A DNA stretch of 25,931 nt from assembly GCA_037442205.1 (NCBI GenBank), contig JBBIQS010000108.1, forward strand, positions 1 to 25,931. The letters run 5' to 3'. The position numbers and the translations under genes were made by a program. How positions within the stretch are numbered: position 1 is the stretch's first letter; each line of letters opens with the position of its first letter. The notes beneath the pieces were generated by a model. That model saw only the letters and a list, made by a program, of their open reading frames with translations. It made no database searches and was not told the origin of the DNA. Shown one piece after another: positions 1 to 8,293 of this stretch. The stretch comes from JBBIQS01 sp037442205 (GTDB lineage Bacteria; Myxococcota; Myxococcia; Myxococcales; UBA5297).

Positions 1-1418
1 GCTCCGCGCACCAGCAGCTGGTTGCAGGCCGGCGATCCGCCGTACGGAGCGCCGAGCAGCGGGACGCAGTCGATGAACTGGCCCAGCAGCTGTCCGCTGA
101 CCTTGGCCGCCGTCGCCCGGTCGGCCGACGCGAGCACGATCCGCGCGTCGAGCGGCGACCCGACCTCGTCGGCGACGCTGACCCGGACCTTGCCCGCCAA
201 CGGCGCCACCAGCGTCCCGACGTCCAGCTCGCCGTCGCCGACCTCGGCCCGGGCCAGAGCCACCGCATTGCCGAAGGCCTGCAGCTCGAGGAGGTACTGG
301 CGATTGGCAGGAATCGCCGCCGCGAAGCTGCCGTCTGCCTCGGGCACCACCTGCGTCCAGGGAATGCGCTCCTCGGCCGGCGAGTCCTGGCGCGGAAGCT
401 CGCTGATCACGACGCTGGCCTTGGCCTCGGCCAGCCCCACCGGCGCGCCGTCCGGGCGCAGCACCTTCCCCGAAAGGCTGGCGTACCTCTCGCCGAACAG
501 CTGCCGGCGCACCTGCATGGCGATCCCGGCAGCGCGGGAGATCCCCTGCCCGCCGGCCACCGAGATGAAGCGCTCGAAGACCGCGAACTCGCCTGGCTGC
601 ACGATGCGCTTGGGCAGCCCCGCCGACGACACCAGCTCGGTGTTGAACCCGGTCAGCGAATCGCGATCGCAGGCCACCGTGGCGTAGCTCGAATAGGGCG
701 CGGAGTGGGAGCTCCACGCCAGGAAGGGGAACTGATGGAAGGCCTGGTCGGCGGTCGCCAGATCGAAGGGCTCGTGGTGGAAGCCCTCGCCGGGAGCCGG
801 GGTGAATGGCAGCGCGTCCCGCCCGCCCCAGAAATAGCCGTCGAGCACCGCCCACAGCTCGGGGTCCAGTCCCAGGTTCACCATCTCGGTGCGGATGCGC
901 ATGCCCGGCTCGCAGGCACGCACCTCGTAGCGGGCGGCGACCTTTACCGCCGGCCGGCCCTCCAGCTCCCCGCGGACCTGCACCGCCGCCACCCGCGGGC
1001 CAGCCTCGACGATCGCCAGCTCGGTGAAACGCACCGTGTCGCCGGGCAGCACCCCCACCACCTCGAGGAGCTGATTGACGTTGTCGTCGTCCCCGCCGCG
1101 GGTGCCCAGGTCGAGCAGGTTGCCGCCGGAGAACCCCAGGTAGTTGGGATGGTCGAGGGCGTCGATGACCGCCACCACCTGGTCATTCCCCAGCAGGATG
1201 TCGCCGGCGGCGCCCAGGGCGTTGGCGCCGCCGGGAACCGCCTCGCCGGGCGCCAGCACCCGGGCTTCGGCGCTGCCCTGGGCACAGGAGAAGCTCAGCC
1301 CCGGGCAGGGAGAGGGGACCAGGCACGAGGAGTCGCTGCCCGACAGGCAGCCTTCCTTGGAGCACCCAGAAATGAGCGCCGGCGACAGCAGCAGCGCGGC
1401 GGCCAGAATTCGGGGCAT
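1..1418 (-). CDS. Lipoprotein with carboxypeptidase-regulatory-like region, CehA/McbA-like N-terminal part (3' end cut off)
   Basis: The frame is open without a stop from the ATG at 1418 to the window edge, about 472 residues, so the C-terminus is missing. Residues 1-19 form a lipoprotein signal with lipobox ISGC and Cys19 as the lipidated residue, so it should be anchored in the envelope. The next stretch resembles a region found ahead of PHP-type CehA/McbA metallohydrolase domains in myxobacterial lipoproteins (phrases like 'VVAVIDALDHPNYLGFSGGNLLDLG' style, with a GGDDD motif). Near residue 320 a 'SGKVLRPDGAPVG' segment looks like a carboxypeptidase-regulatory beta-sandwich. No catalytic domain lies inside the window, so the hydrolase link is inference. 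There is no Shine-Dalgarno before the ATG, but promoter-like hexamers end 5 bases upstream. It diverges from the FHA gene. Confidence 0.8.
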   Translation of the reverse strand, partial: MPRILAAALLLSPALISGCSKEGCLSGSDSSCLVPSPCPGLSFSCAQGSAEARVLAPGEAVPGGANALGAAGDILLGNDQVVAVIDALDHPNYLGFSGGNLLDLGTRGGDDDNVNQLLEVVGVLPGDTVRFTELAIVEAGPRVAAVQVRGELEGRPAVKVAARYEVRACEPGMRIRTEMVNLGLDPELWAVLDGYFWGGRDALPFTPAPGEGFHHEPFDLATADQAFHQFPFLAWSSHSAPYSSYATVACDRDSLTGFNTELVSSAGLPKRIVQPGEFAVFERFISVAGGQGISRAAGIAMQVRRQLFGERYASLSGKVLRPDGAPVGLAEAKASVVISELPRQDSPAEERIPWTQVVPEADGSFAAAIPANRQYLLELQAFGNAVALARAEVGDGELDVGTLVAPLAGKVRVSVADEVGSPLDARIVLASADRATAAKVSGQLLGQFIDCVPLLGAPYGGSPACNQLLVRG

Positions 1419-1423
1419 GGCCG

Positions 1424-1452
1424 ATAGTTGGCAGCCCCCCGGACAGAGGCAA
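1424..1452 (-). promoter_or_regulatory. Possible promoter giving a leaderless transcript for the lipoprotein gene
   Basis: On the minus strand TTGCCT (1452-1447), a 17-base spacer and AACTAT (1429-1424) lie 5 bases ahead of the ATG at 1418. If used, transcription would begin at or beside the start codon. The -10 matches the consensus at only 3 of 6 positions; the absence of a Shine-Dalgarno sequence supports the idea indirectly. Confidence 0.3.
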
Positions 1453-1556
1453 CCGGCCCACCGAGGGGCGAGCGGCTGGCCAATCCTCGGGTAGCGCGCT
1501 AAAGAGTGGACCGGCGTCCGGCCTGTCGCTGCCGAACCCGTCACTGGGGGTCTGCG

Positions 1557-2066
1557 ATGTTCAGCGCTCTGCTCTCGGTTCTGGCGATGAAGTTCTCTTC
1601 GAGCGACCTGGCGGTATTCAGGGCTGCCCATTCGAGCAGCTGGCTGGTGTGGGAGCCGGGCAGCTGGAAGCCGCCGCAGCGGTCGGCGACGGTGCAAATC
1701 CAGACCGGCGGGCTGCTGGCGGCGACCCCGGTGCCGGACAAGGGCGCCGAGGCGCTGGCGTTCTCGATGACCCCCAAGCATCCGCAGGCCGAGATCGCCC
1801 TCGGGCGCTCGGAGAGCAACGACATCGTGATCAACGACGCCACCCTCTCCTCGCGGCACCTGGTGTTCAGCCAGGATTCGCTGGGCTGGAAGGTGCGCGA
1901 CGCCGGCTCGACCAACGGCTCCTCGGTGGACGGCTCGCAGCTGCTGGCCGGGACGACCCTACGGCTGCGCGCCAACTCGGTGCTGCGCGCCGGCCAGGTC
2001 AAGCTGACCTTCCTCGACTCGGCGGGGATGCTGGCCCGGCTGAAGAAGGTGTCGGGCGGAGGGTGA
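1557..2066 (+). CDS. FHA domain protein
   Basis: A 169-residue protein whose second half is a forkhead-associated domain (about residues 79-153), a fold that binds phosphothreonine peptides. The FHA signature is complete: G83-R84, S99-R100-H101 and 'STNG' with N120-G121. FHA proteins usually recruit partners phosphorylated by Ser/Thr kinases, which myxobacteria have in large number. The first 75 residues are unassigned; no kinase or transmembrane domain is present, so it is probably a cytoplasmic adaptor. The ATG at 1557 follows a GGGGG run at 7 bases; a shorter form from Met11 (1587) and a GTG at 1506 are possible. It converges on trmL with 15 bases between, where GAGCGG-cctc-CCGCTC (2065-2080) can form a small hairpin over the stop codon. 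Confidence 0.85.
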   Translation: MFSALLSVLAMKFSSSDLAVFRAAHSSSWLVWEPGSWKPPQRSATVQIQTGGLLAATPVPDKGAEALAFSMTPKHPQAEIALGRSESNDIVINDATLSSRHLVFSQDSLGWKVRDAGSTNGSSVDGSQLLAGTTLRLRANSVLRAGQVKLTFLDSAGMLARLKKVSGGG

Positions 2067-2081
2067 GCGGCCTCCCGCTCC

Positions 2082-2561
2082 TCAGCACCCCTGCGTCGCC
2101 TGCCTGAGAGCCTCGTAGGTGGCGATCCCCACCGCGGTCGAGAGATTCATGCTCCGCCGGTGCGGCAGCATCGGGATTCCCACGGTTAGCTCGGGGTATT
2201 TCTCCACCAGCCGCGGCGGCAGGCCGTCGGGCTCGGAGCCAAAGACCAGGTGATCGCCGGGCGTGAAGCGCTCCTGCCAGAGCGAGCGCTCGGCGCGGGC
2301 GCTGAACAGGTGGCGGCGGGCGTCGGGATGGGCGGCCAGGTAGTCCTCGAGCGTCGGGTAGAAGCTCTGGAAGACCTTGTCCCAGTAGTCGAGCCCGGCG
2401 CGGCGCAGGTCCTTCTGCTGGATGGAGAAGCCCAGCGGGCCGACCAGGTGCAGCCGGCAGCCGGTGACCGCGCACAGCCGGGCGACGTTGCCGGTGTTGG
2501 GCGGGATCTGCGGCTCGATCAGGACCAGGTTGAAGGGGGGCTCGACGGGAGTCAGCAGCAA
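2082..2561 (-). CDS. trmL: tRNA (cytidine(34)-2'-O)-methyltransferase TrmL
   Basis: A 159-residue single-domain SPOUT methyltransferase of the TrmL/YibK type. The family transfers a methyl group from S-adenosylmethionine to the 2'-OH of the wobble nucleotide of certain leucine tRNAs, in the cytoplasm. Typical elements are the N-terminal 'EPQIPPNTGN' (16-25), 'FGSEPDGLP' (107-115, where TrmL proteins usually have GxExxGLP) and the knot motif 'RSMNLSTAVGI' (136-146). Length matches the family. The start is a TTG at 2561, chosen because GGAGAG lies 6 bases upstream and the N-terminus aligns with the family; no in-frame ATG is nearby. It diverges from the DUF192 gene across 44 bases. Confidence 0.93.
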   Translation of the reverse strand: MLLTPVEPPFNLVLIEPQIPPNTGNVARLCAVTGCRLHLVGPLGFSIQQKDLRRAGLDYWDKVFQSFYPTLEDYLAAHPDARRHLFSARAERSLWQERFTPGDHLVFGSEPDGLPPRLVEKYPELTVGIPMLPHRRSMNLSTAVGIATYEALRQATQGC

Positions 2562-2605
2562 ACGAGGCTCTCCAGAGGCGACAGGGGGCGCGGCGGGCGC
2601 CTATC

Positions 2606-2983
2606 ATGGTCGCCGTGACCTTCCCCGTCTACAACCGGACGCGCAACACCCAGCTCGCCGAGCGAGCGCAGGAGGCGGCGACGGCCTTCTCCCGGCTCAA
2701 GGGGCTGCTGGGCTGCGATGGCCTCCCCGAGGGCGAGGGGCTGCACATCGCCCCCTGCAACTCGATCCACATGTTCTTCATGCGCTTCGCCATCGACGTG
2801 GCGTTCCTGGACAAGGAGCTGAAGGTGGTCCGGGCGATCCACGCCATCAAGCCGTGGCGGGCGACGCGGGTCTACTTCGCGGCGCACTCGGCGCTGGAGC
2901 TGCCGGCGGGAACGCTGGCGCGCAGCGGGACCGAGGAGGGCGATCAGCTCGCCTTCGACGCGCCCGGCGCCGAATCCGCCTGA
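2606..2983 (+). CDS. DUF192 family protein
   Basis: A 125-residue protein fitting the DUF192 (UPF0127) family: an N-terminal 'A.....RLKGLLG' segment (about 24-36), then 'CNSIHMFFMRFAIDVAFLD' (51-69), corresponding to the family core of a small-residue/Met-rich strand followed by 'DVxFLD', and 'AIKPWRA' further on. The biochemical role of DUF192 is not established. There is no signal peptide or lipobox, unlike many exported family members, so this copy appears cytoplasmic. The ATG at 2606 has no convincing Shine-Dalgarno; an in-frame GTG at 2615 is an alternative. It may share a short divergent promoter region with trmL. Confidence 0.85.
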   Translation: MVAVTFPVYNRTRNTQLAERAQEAATAFSRLKGLLGCDGLPEGEGLHIAPCNSIHMFFMRFAIDVAFLDKELKVVRAIHAIKPWRATRVYFAAHSALELPAGTLARSGTEEGDQLAFDAPGAESA

Positions 2984-3283
2984 GGCCGCCGGCCGCGGCC
3001 AGCCGCCCTGCCCCCCGGAAACCGACTCCCGCCAGCGCGGTCGGAGGACCGCGGGCTGGCCCTCCAGCGCACGGGGGCGAACGACTCGCCAGTGCCCGGA
3101 AATGATTACTGTTTCTGGCTGGACCGCGGGCGGCACGGGAGGGAGCGGCGCCAGCAGTTGCCGGCCTTGCCGCCTGCCGATCGGATGAGGGCCGGGAGTG
3201 GCTGTCGGTAGCTGCAATCCGGCTTTGACAGCCTGCGTCAGCCCTGCCACCATCCCGCGGTTCCCACTCTCTGGAGCGACCCC
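2984..3283. other. Intergenic region ahead of the acyl-CoA dehydrogenase gene
   Basis: 300 bases without a credible gene. It starts with GC-rich sequence after the DUF192 stop, holds a slightly AT-richer island around 3101-3116 and ends with the promoter candidate at 3225-3253. No RNA gene was recognised. Confidence 0.6.
3225..3253 (+). promoter_or_regulatory. Probable sigma-70 promoter of the acyl-CoA dehydrogenase gene
   Basis: A perfect TTGACA -35 hexamer (3225-3230) is followed after 17 bases by CACCAT (3248-3253), a weak -10 with 3 of 6 matches. Transcription would begin near 3260, giving a leader of about 24 bases containing the GGAGCG ribosome site. The perfect -35 in an otherwise GC-rich spacer is the main support. 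Confidence 0.45.
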
Positions 3284-4423
<1,140 letters not shown>

Positions 4424-4447
4424 CTTTCACGGCATTGCTGAAATGCT

Positions 4448-4486
4448 CGCGGCCCGGCGCTCCTGTGGTGGAGCGACCGGGCCGCG
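4448..4486. terminator. GC-rich hairpin between converging genes
   Basis: A stem of 16 base pairs with one bulged A (4476) and a 6-base loop (4464-4469): 4448-4463 pairs with 4470-4475 plus 4477-4486. It lies between the ends of the acyl-CoA dehydrogenase gene (4423, +) and the exported-protein gene (4533, -), so it could end transcription from both sides. There is no T run, so it is not a textbook intrinsic terminator. Confidence 0.6.
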
Positions 4487-4532
4487 GTGTCTTCGCTCCG
4501 GTGCCAGCCGCCTGGGAAACTCGCCCCTCGCC

Positions 4533-5297
4533 TCACAGGCGGTAGACGAGGCTCGCCATCGGGATGGGGACGAGCGGGAGCGGATACGGAATCGAGGCCG
4601 CCTTCGGCACGATGACCAGGAGCAGGCCGAGGTCGAGTGCCAGCGAGCTCCCCAGGAAGACCTTGACCCCGCCGAGGACGCCGTCGAGCGCTGCCAGATT
4701 CCGCCCTCGGGCGAGGAGCACCGCAGTCACTTGAGGCAGCGGGGTGAAGTTCCGCAGGCGCAGGAAGTCGAGGATGAGCGCCGCCCGGTCCCATGGCGCA
4801 AAGCTCACCCCGGCATCGATGATTTGGAGGGCCCTGTCGCCGTCGAGGCAGGTCGCGGTCGAGGAGACCCGCGCGCTCAGGCGCCCGGTCGAGAACGAGA
4901 GCGCGCCGGAGAAGAGCTCACCCATCCACTTGTGCGGTTGGTCCCATTCCGCCGAGGCGCCCGCGCCAAACGTCAGTTTGAGCGGGAAGGCGTGGTTGAA
5001 GACGCTGACCCGCAGCTGGGCGCCGCCGTACATCGGAACCACCGGAAAGCCGACCACGACATCGAGGTGCTCGGCGAGCCCGACCCCGACCGTCGCCGCC
5101 AGCCCGTCGATGACCTGCGCCTGGACCTCTCCGCTGCGAACCAGCTCGCCGGTGGGCAGGGCGAACGAGGTGCTCTGGCCGTCCAGGGGCCGCAGCTCAT
5201 CGAAGGCGGCCGCCCGTGCGACAGGAGCGAGGGCGAGCATGGCAGTGGTGGCAATGAGGAACGCGCGGGACATGCGGAGGTGAACAGCAAGAGACAT
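4533..5297 (-). CDS. Exported protein, probably an outer-membrane beta-barrel; family not recognised
   Basis: A protein of 254 residues, or 246 if started at the second Met. A signal peptide is clear in 'MSRAFLIATTAMLALAPVARA' type sequence with a cut after ARA or AAA. The mature part has many short alternating hydrophobic/polar stretches ('VQAQVIDGLAATVGVGLAEHL', 'LKLTFGAGASAEW') and ends 'MASLVYRL', with the terminal strand pattern of an outer-membrane barrel. No enzymatic motif was seen. The signal peptide itself would favour the ATG at 5273; neither that codon nor the one at 5297 has a good Shine-Dalgarno. It converges with the acyl-CoA dehydrogenase gene and is separated by 169 bases from the next minus-strand gene upstream. 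Confidence 0.7.
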   Translation of the reverse strand: MSLAVHLRMSRAFLIATTAMLALAPVARAAAFDELRPLDGQSTSFALPTGELVRSGEVQAQVIDGLAATVGVGLAEHLDVVVGFPVVPMYGGAQLRVSVFNHAFPLKLTFGAGASAEWDQPHKWMGELFSGALSFSTGRLSARVSSTATCLDGDRALQIIDAGVSFAPWDRAALILDFLRLRNFTPLPQVTAVLLARGRNLAALDGVLGGVKVFLGSSLALDLGLLLVIVPKAASIPYPLPLVPIPMASLVYRL

Positions 5298-5466
5298 GCC
5301 GCGGATCGGGCTCGCCGAGGTCGGGATTCGAACGTGATTTCAGGGGCTTGGGATTCGAGGCGGTCCGAGGCTGGACTCGGGACGCTGGGACCCGACGCCG
5401 CAGTCCTGGCTGCGCATGCGGCCGGCTCGTACCGGGACCTGGGAGGGGGGGCGACCTTGCCCTCCG

Positions 5467-6129
5467 CTAGCCCATGAGCTCGAGCGCCCGACGCCAGGCG
5501 GCCGCCAGGTTCCGCTTGCGGTTGAACCCGCGGGCGGTGATGTGCTCCAAGGCGCGCTCGGCGCGGCGCAGCTCGGCAGGGCTGGCGATTGCCAGGAGGG
5601 CGCGGATGTCGTCGAAGTCCTGGGGACGGCGTCGGTCGTCGCGCGCGAGCACCTTGAGCGCCAGCAGATGGCCCGGACGGGCCACCGGAATTCGAAGGCC
5701 GGGTATCACCTCCAGCAACTCGGCATCGGCGACGACCTCATCCTCGATTCCCGACGAGGCGAAGAGCAGATCGAGGACGACCCCGCCGGCCTCCGGGATG
5801 GAGAGGCGGATGGTGGCCAGCTGTCCGGCTCGCAGTTGCTCGACCGAGGCCTGAACCCGATAGCCGTGGGCCTGCAGGCGGAACACCAGGGACTCCGCCT
5901 GCTCATCGCCGCCCACGGCAAGCGCCAGGTCAATGTCGCGCGTCAGCCGCGGCTCAGCGCGCGTCGAGACAGCCAGCCCGCCGACCAGGGCCATCGGCTG
6001 CTTGAGATGCCGGAGATCGCGGGTGACCCGCCTCAGCGCCTGGAAGACCGGGTTTTCCTGGGGCGGGGCCACGGAACCAGCCGACCGACGGCGTCTCCCG
6101 CTTCCGCGCCTGGCCGAGTCTGAAACCAT
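5467..6129 (-). CDS. Nucleotidyltransferase of the AbiEii/AbiGii toxin type
   Basis: A 220-residue protein with the hallmarks of the nucleotidyltransferase (polymerase-beta-like) fold: 'ALVGGLAVS' with Gly50-Gly51, then 'TRDIDLAL' with the metal-binding pair Asp65 and Asp67, and a third acidic residue Asp120 in 'VVLDLLF'. 'HLLALKVLARDDRRRPQDFDDI' (154-175) is the C-terminal motif of AbiEii-like proteins. In studied type IV systems such enzymes add nucleotides to tRNA or block growth, with a partner encoded alongside. The ATG at 6129 has GAGGTGG 4 bases upstream; it overlaps the preceding gene by 97 bases, and a GTG at 6072 would shorten the overlap to 40. The first 25 residues are Arg/Ser-rich and unassigned. 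Confidence 0.82.
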   Translation of the reverse strand: MVSDSARRGSGRRRRSAGSVAPPQENPVFQALRRVTRDLRHLKQPMALVGGLAVSTRAEPRLTRDIDLALAVGGDEQAESLVFRLQAHGYRVQASVEQLRAGQLATIRLSIPEAGGVVLDLLFASSGIEDEVVADAELLEVIPGLRIPVARPGHLLALKVLARDDRRRPQDFDDIRALLAIASPAELRRAERALEHITARGFNRKRNLAAAWRRALELMG

Positions 6130-6281
6130 CGCACCACCTCTGCGTCGATTTCCTCGCGGCTGGCCCGGGGGCGCTCGCGCCTGAGCCGCTGGCGCAGCAT
6201 CGCCTCGCCCGCGGCAGTCAGCTCGCAGGCGGTGAGGAGGTTCTGGGCCATGCGCCGGTGCTCGGCAGAGGCTCGCTTCAT
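6033..6281 (-). CDS. Small partner protein of the AbiEii-type gene (putative antitoxin)
   Basis: An 82-residue basic protein translated just ahead of, and overlapping, the nucleotidyltransferase. The ATG at 6281 has GGAG 7 bases upstream. The core 'LTAAGEAMLRQRLRRERP' (21-38) followed by 'EEIDAEVVRWFQTRPGAE' (43-60) and 'GDAVGR' (62-67) is a pattern I associate with small proteins encoded next to AbiEii-like nucleotidyltransferases; that association is from memory. It has no DNA-binding motif of the classical AbiEi winged-helix kind, so the pair is not a standard AbiEi-AbiEii. It begins 30 bases after the stop of the TPR gene and may be transcribed from the upstream operon. Confidence 0.65.
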   Translation of the reverse strand: MKRASAEHRRMAQNLLTACELTAAGEAMLRQRLRRERPRASREEIDAEVVRWFQTRPGAEAGDAVGRLVPWPRPRKTRSSRR

Positions 6282-6311
6282 CTTGAGTCTCCAGCCAGCA
6301 GCAGCACCCGG

Positions 6312-8237
6312 CTACTTCCCCTTGCAGCCCTTGGTGAGGGTGTACTCGTAGGTGCCCAGCTCGTCGCGCCAGTACTCGCCCTCGTAGGGCCAGCACTCGC
6401 GCTCGTCGCCCACCGCGCAGGAGAACTTGTAGTTCTTCAGCTGCACCAGCTTGGGGCCGCCGGCCAGCTCGTCCTCGAGGGCCCGCTTCTCCATGTCGGT
6501 GGTCTCGAACTTGATGCGCAGCGCCTGGCCGAGCAGGTCCTTGAGCTGGGTCAGCTCGTTCTCCAGCTTGCTCTTGGCCAACACGCCCGCCTTCTGGGCC
6601 AGCGCCGCCCGCTCCGCCTTGAGCCCCTCGTTCAGCGACTTGGCCAGGTCGGAGTAGCGGAAGCGGTCACCCAGCCCGCCGATGGTGTCCTGCTCCTTCT
6701 CCACCTCGAGGATCGAGTCGTTGGCCGCCTTCAGATCCTTGTCGGACAGCGCCAGCTTGAAGATCCGCTCCAGCAGCACGGTCGAGCCCCGGCCGCCGCT
6801 CTCCACGTTGCGCCGCTGGATCTCGGCCAGCATGTCCCAGTAGCCCTGGGAGTCGGACTTCTGCGCGGTGATCTTCTCCAGCTCGTTGTGCACCGGCATG
6901 TAGGTCTGCTCGAACTCCTCGAGGATGGCCCGGGCCTCCTTGTAGCGGCAGTTCTCGAAATAGACGACCGCCTTGAGGATCAGCGCCTCGGGGAAGTACT
7001 CGTCCTTGAAGAACGGGCTGGAGAGGGTGATCAGGTTGCCCAGCGCCCGCTCGTACTGGCCGATGCGGAAGTGGGCCCAGCTCGACTCGAACAGCGCCTC
7101 CAGCCACTGGTCCGAGCCGCGCTCCACCTTGTCGTAATAGAAGATCGCGTAGCGGTTCTGCTTGTGCCCGTAGTGGGTGCGCGCCAGCTGCATGAAGGCC
7201 AGCGCCCGCTGGTGGGCGTCGGCGTAGCCGCCGCGGGGGTTGTTGGCCCGCACCACTTCCTTGAACGACTCCAGCGCCTGGGGGAAGGCCCCCTCCTTGA
7301 AGTCGATGGTCCCCTGCAGGTACTTCACCTTGCCGTAGAAGCGGTCGCCGCGCGGCACCTGCAGCACCAGCTTGCGCGCCTCCTCGAAGCTCTTCTTGGC
7401 CTCCTCGCCCTGCCCGGCCTCGTCCAGCGCCTTGCCGCGCACGAAGTGGTAGCGCGCCAGCAGGTAGCGGAACTGCGAGCGGAAGCGCTCGGGGAAGTCG
7501 AAGTTGGCGTAGCGGGCCACCTCCTCGAGCACGATCTGCTCGTTGACCGTCTTGTCGGCGATGTAGAACAGCCACTCCAGCGCGCTCTTGAAGAACTTGC
7601 CGTTGGCCCCCCGCGACAGCACCGCTTTGAACTGGTTCAGCGCCGAGTGGTAGAGCCCCATCTTGTAGAGGCTCTTGCCGAGCATGTAGAGCGACTCGTC
7701 GGCCAGGTCGGCCATCTTCGGGTCCTGGTACACGTCCTGGAAGGCCAGCGCCGCCGCCTCGAAGCCGTCCTCCTTGAAGATCTTGATCGCCGCGTCCAGC
7801 CGCTGCCGCTCGGCGCTCTTGCCCGAGACGTCGACGGCGTCGAAGCTCATCATCGGCGCCGCGCTCGGCTTGTTGGAGGAGGGCTTGGTCTTGGTCGCGG
7901 TGCCGCCCGAGGGGCGCGAGGGCGGGGTCGACGGGCCGCTCAGGTCGAGGCCGGTGGAGTCGCCGCCGCTCGAGCTCGAGCTGGAGCCGTAGTCGCTGGA
8001 GCCGGAGGAGGGCGGGGCCCGGTCCGCCGGCGGGGCGCTGGGCGAGGACTGGTTGCCCTTGCCCTTCTTCTTGTCCTTGTTCTTGGCCGGCTTCTTCTTC
8101 GGCTGGTCGTCGCTCAGGTCGAGGCCGTCGAAGGAGATCTGGCCGGGAAGCAGCCGCCCCAGGACATCGCGGGCGGTGGCAGCCTGGGCCGGGGCGGCCA
8201 GGCCAAGGAGGAGGGCGGCGGCGAGGAGGTGGCGCAT
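6312..8237 (-). CDS. Periplasmic TPR protein, GltC-like (gliding motility type)
   Basis: A 641-residue exported protein. Residues 1-19 are a signal peptide ending AQA. A 'GLDLSDD' motif (38-44) precedes a Lys-, Ser- and Pro-rich low-complexity segment to about residue 128 that contains two weaker relatives, 'GLDLSG' and 'AVDVSG'. From about 145 to 480 are helical TPR-type repeats ('AALAFQDVYQDPKMADLADESLYMLGKSLYKMG' region, 'ALNQFKAVL', 'ALESFKEVV'). A coiled region and a C-terminal segment with paired Cys ('FSCAVGDERECWPYEGEYW') follow. It is last in a three-gene operon after two outer-membrane barrels, the order of gltB-gltA-gltC of Myxococcus xanthus, whose products join the envelope part of the gliding machine. 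The Glt assignment is by architecture and synteny. The longer frame to 8630 was rejected because it removes the signal peptide. Confidence 0.85.
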   Translation of the reverse strand: MRHLLAAALLLGLAAPAQAATARDVLGRLLPGQISFDGLDLSDDQPKKKPAKNKDKKKGKGNQSSPSAPPADRAPPSSGSSDYGSSSSSSGGDSTGLDLSGPSTPPSRPSGGTATKTKPSSNKPSAAPMMSFDAVDVSGKSAERQRLDAAIKIFKEDGFEAAALAFQDVYQDPKMADLADESLYMLGKSLYKMGLYHSALNQFKAVLSRGANGKFFKSALEWLFYIADKTVNEQIVLEEVARYANFDFPERFRSQFRYLLARYHFVRGKALDEAGQGEEAKKSFEEARKLVLQVPRGDRFYGKVKYLQGTIDFKEGAFPQALESFKEVVRANNPRGGYADAHQRALAFMQLARTHYGHKQNRYAIFYYDKVERGSDQWLEALFESSWAHFRIGQYERALGNLITLSSPFFKDEYFPEALILKAVVYFENCRYKEARAILEEFEQTYMPVHNELEKITAQKSDSQGYWDMLAEIQRRNVESGGRGSTVLLERIFKLALSDKDLKAANDSILEVEKEQDTIGGLGDRFRYSDLAKSLNEGLKAERAALAQKAGVLAKSKLENELTQLKDLLGQALRIKFETTDMEKRALEDELAGGPKLVQLKNYKFSCAVGDERECWPYEGEYWRDELGTYEYTLTKGCKGK

Positions 8238-8293
8238 GGTGAAGAAGGCTCCCGAATCGGGCTCTCGAAGGGCGCGCGGGTCGAAGATGGCGG

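Noticed and set aside
5311..5340. tRNA-like T-arm on the minus strand (GTTCGAATCCC)
   Set aside because: The T-loop sequence is right, but only three of five T-stem pairs form, no matching 5' acceptor strand was found in the following 90 bases and no anticodon arm is visible. A second TCGAATCCC occurs close by, so it may be a short chance repeat or a fragment.
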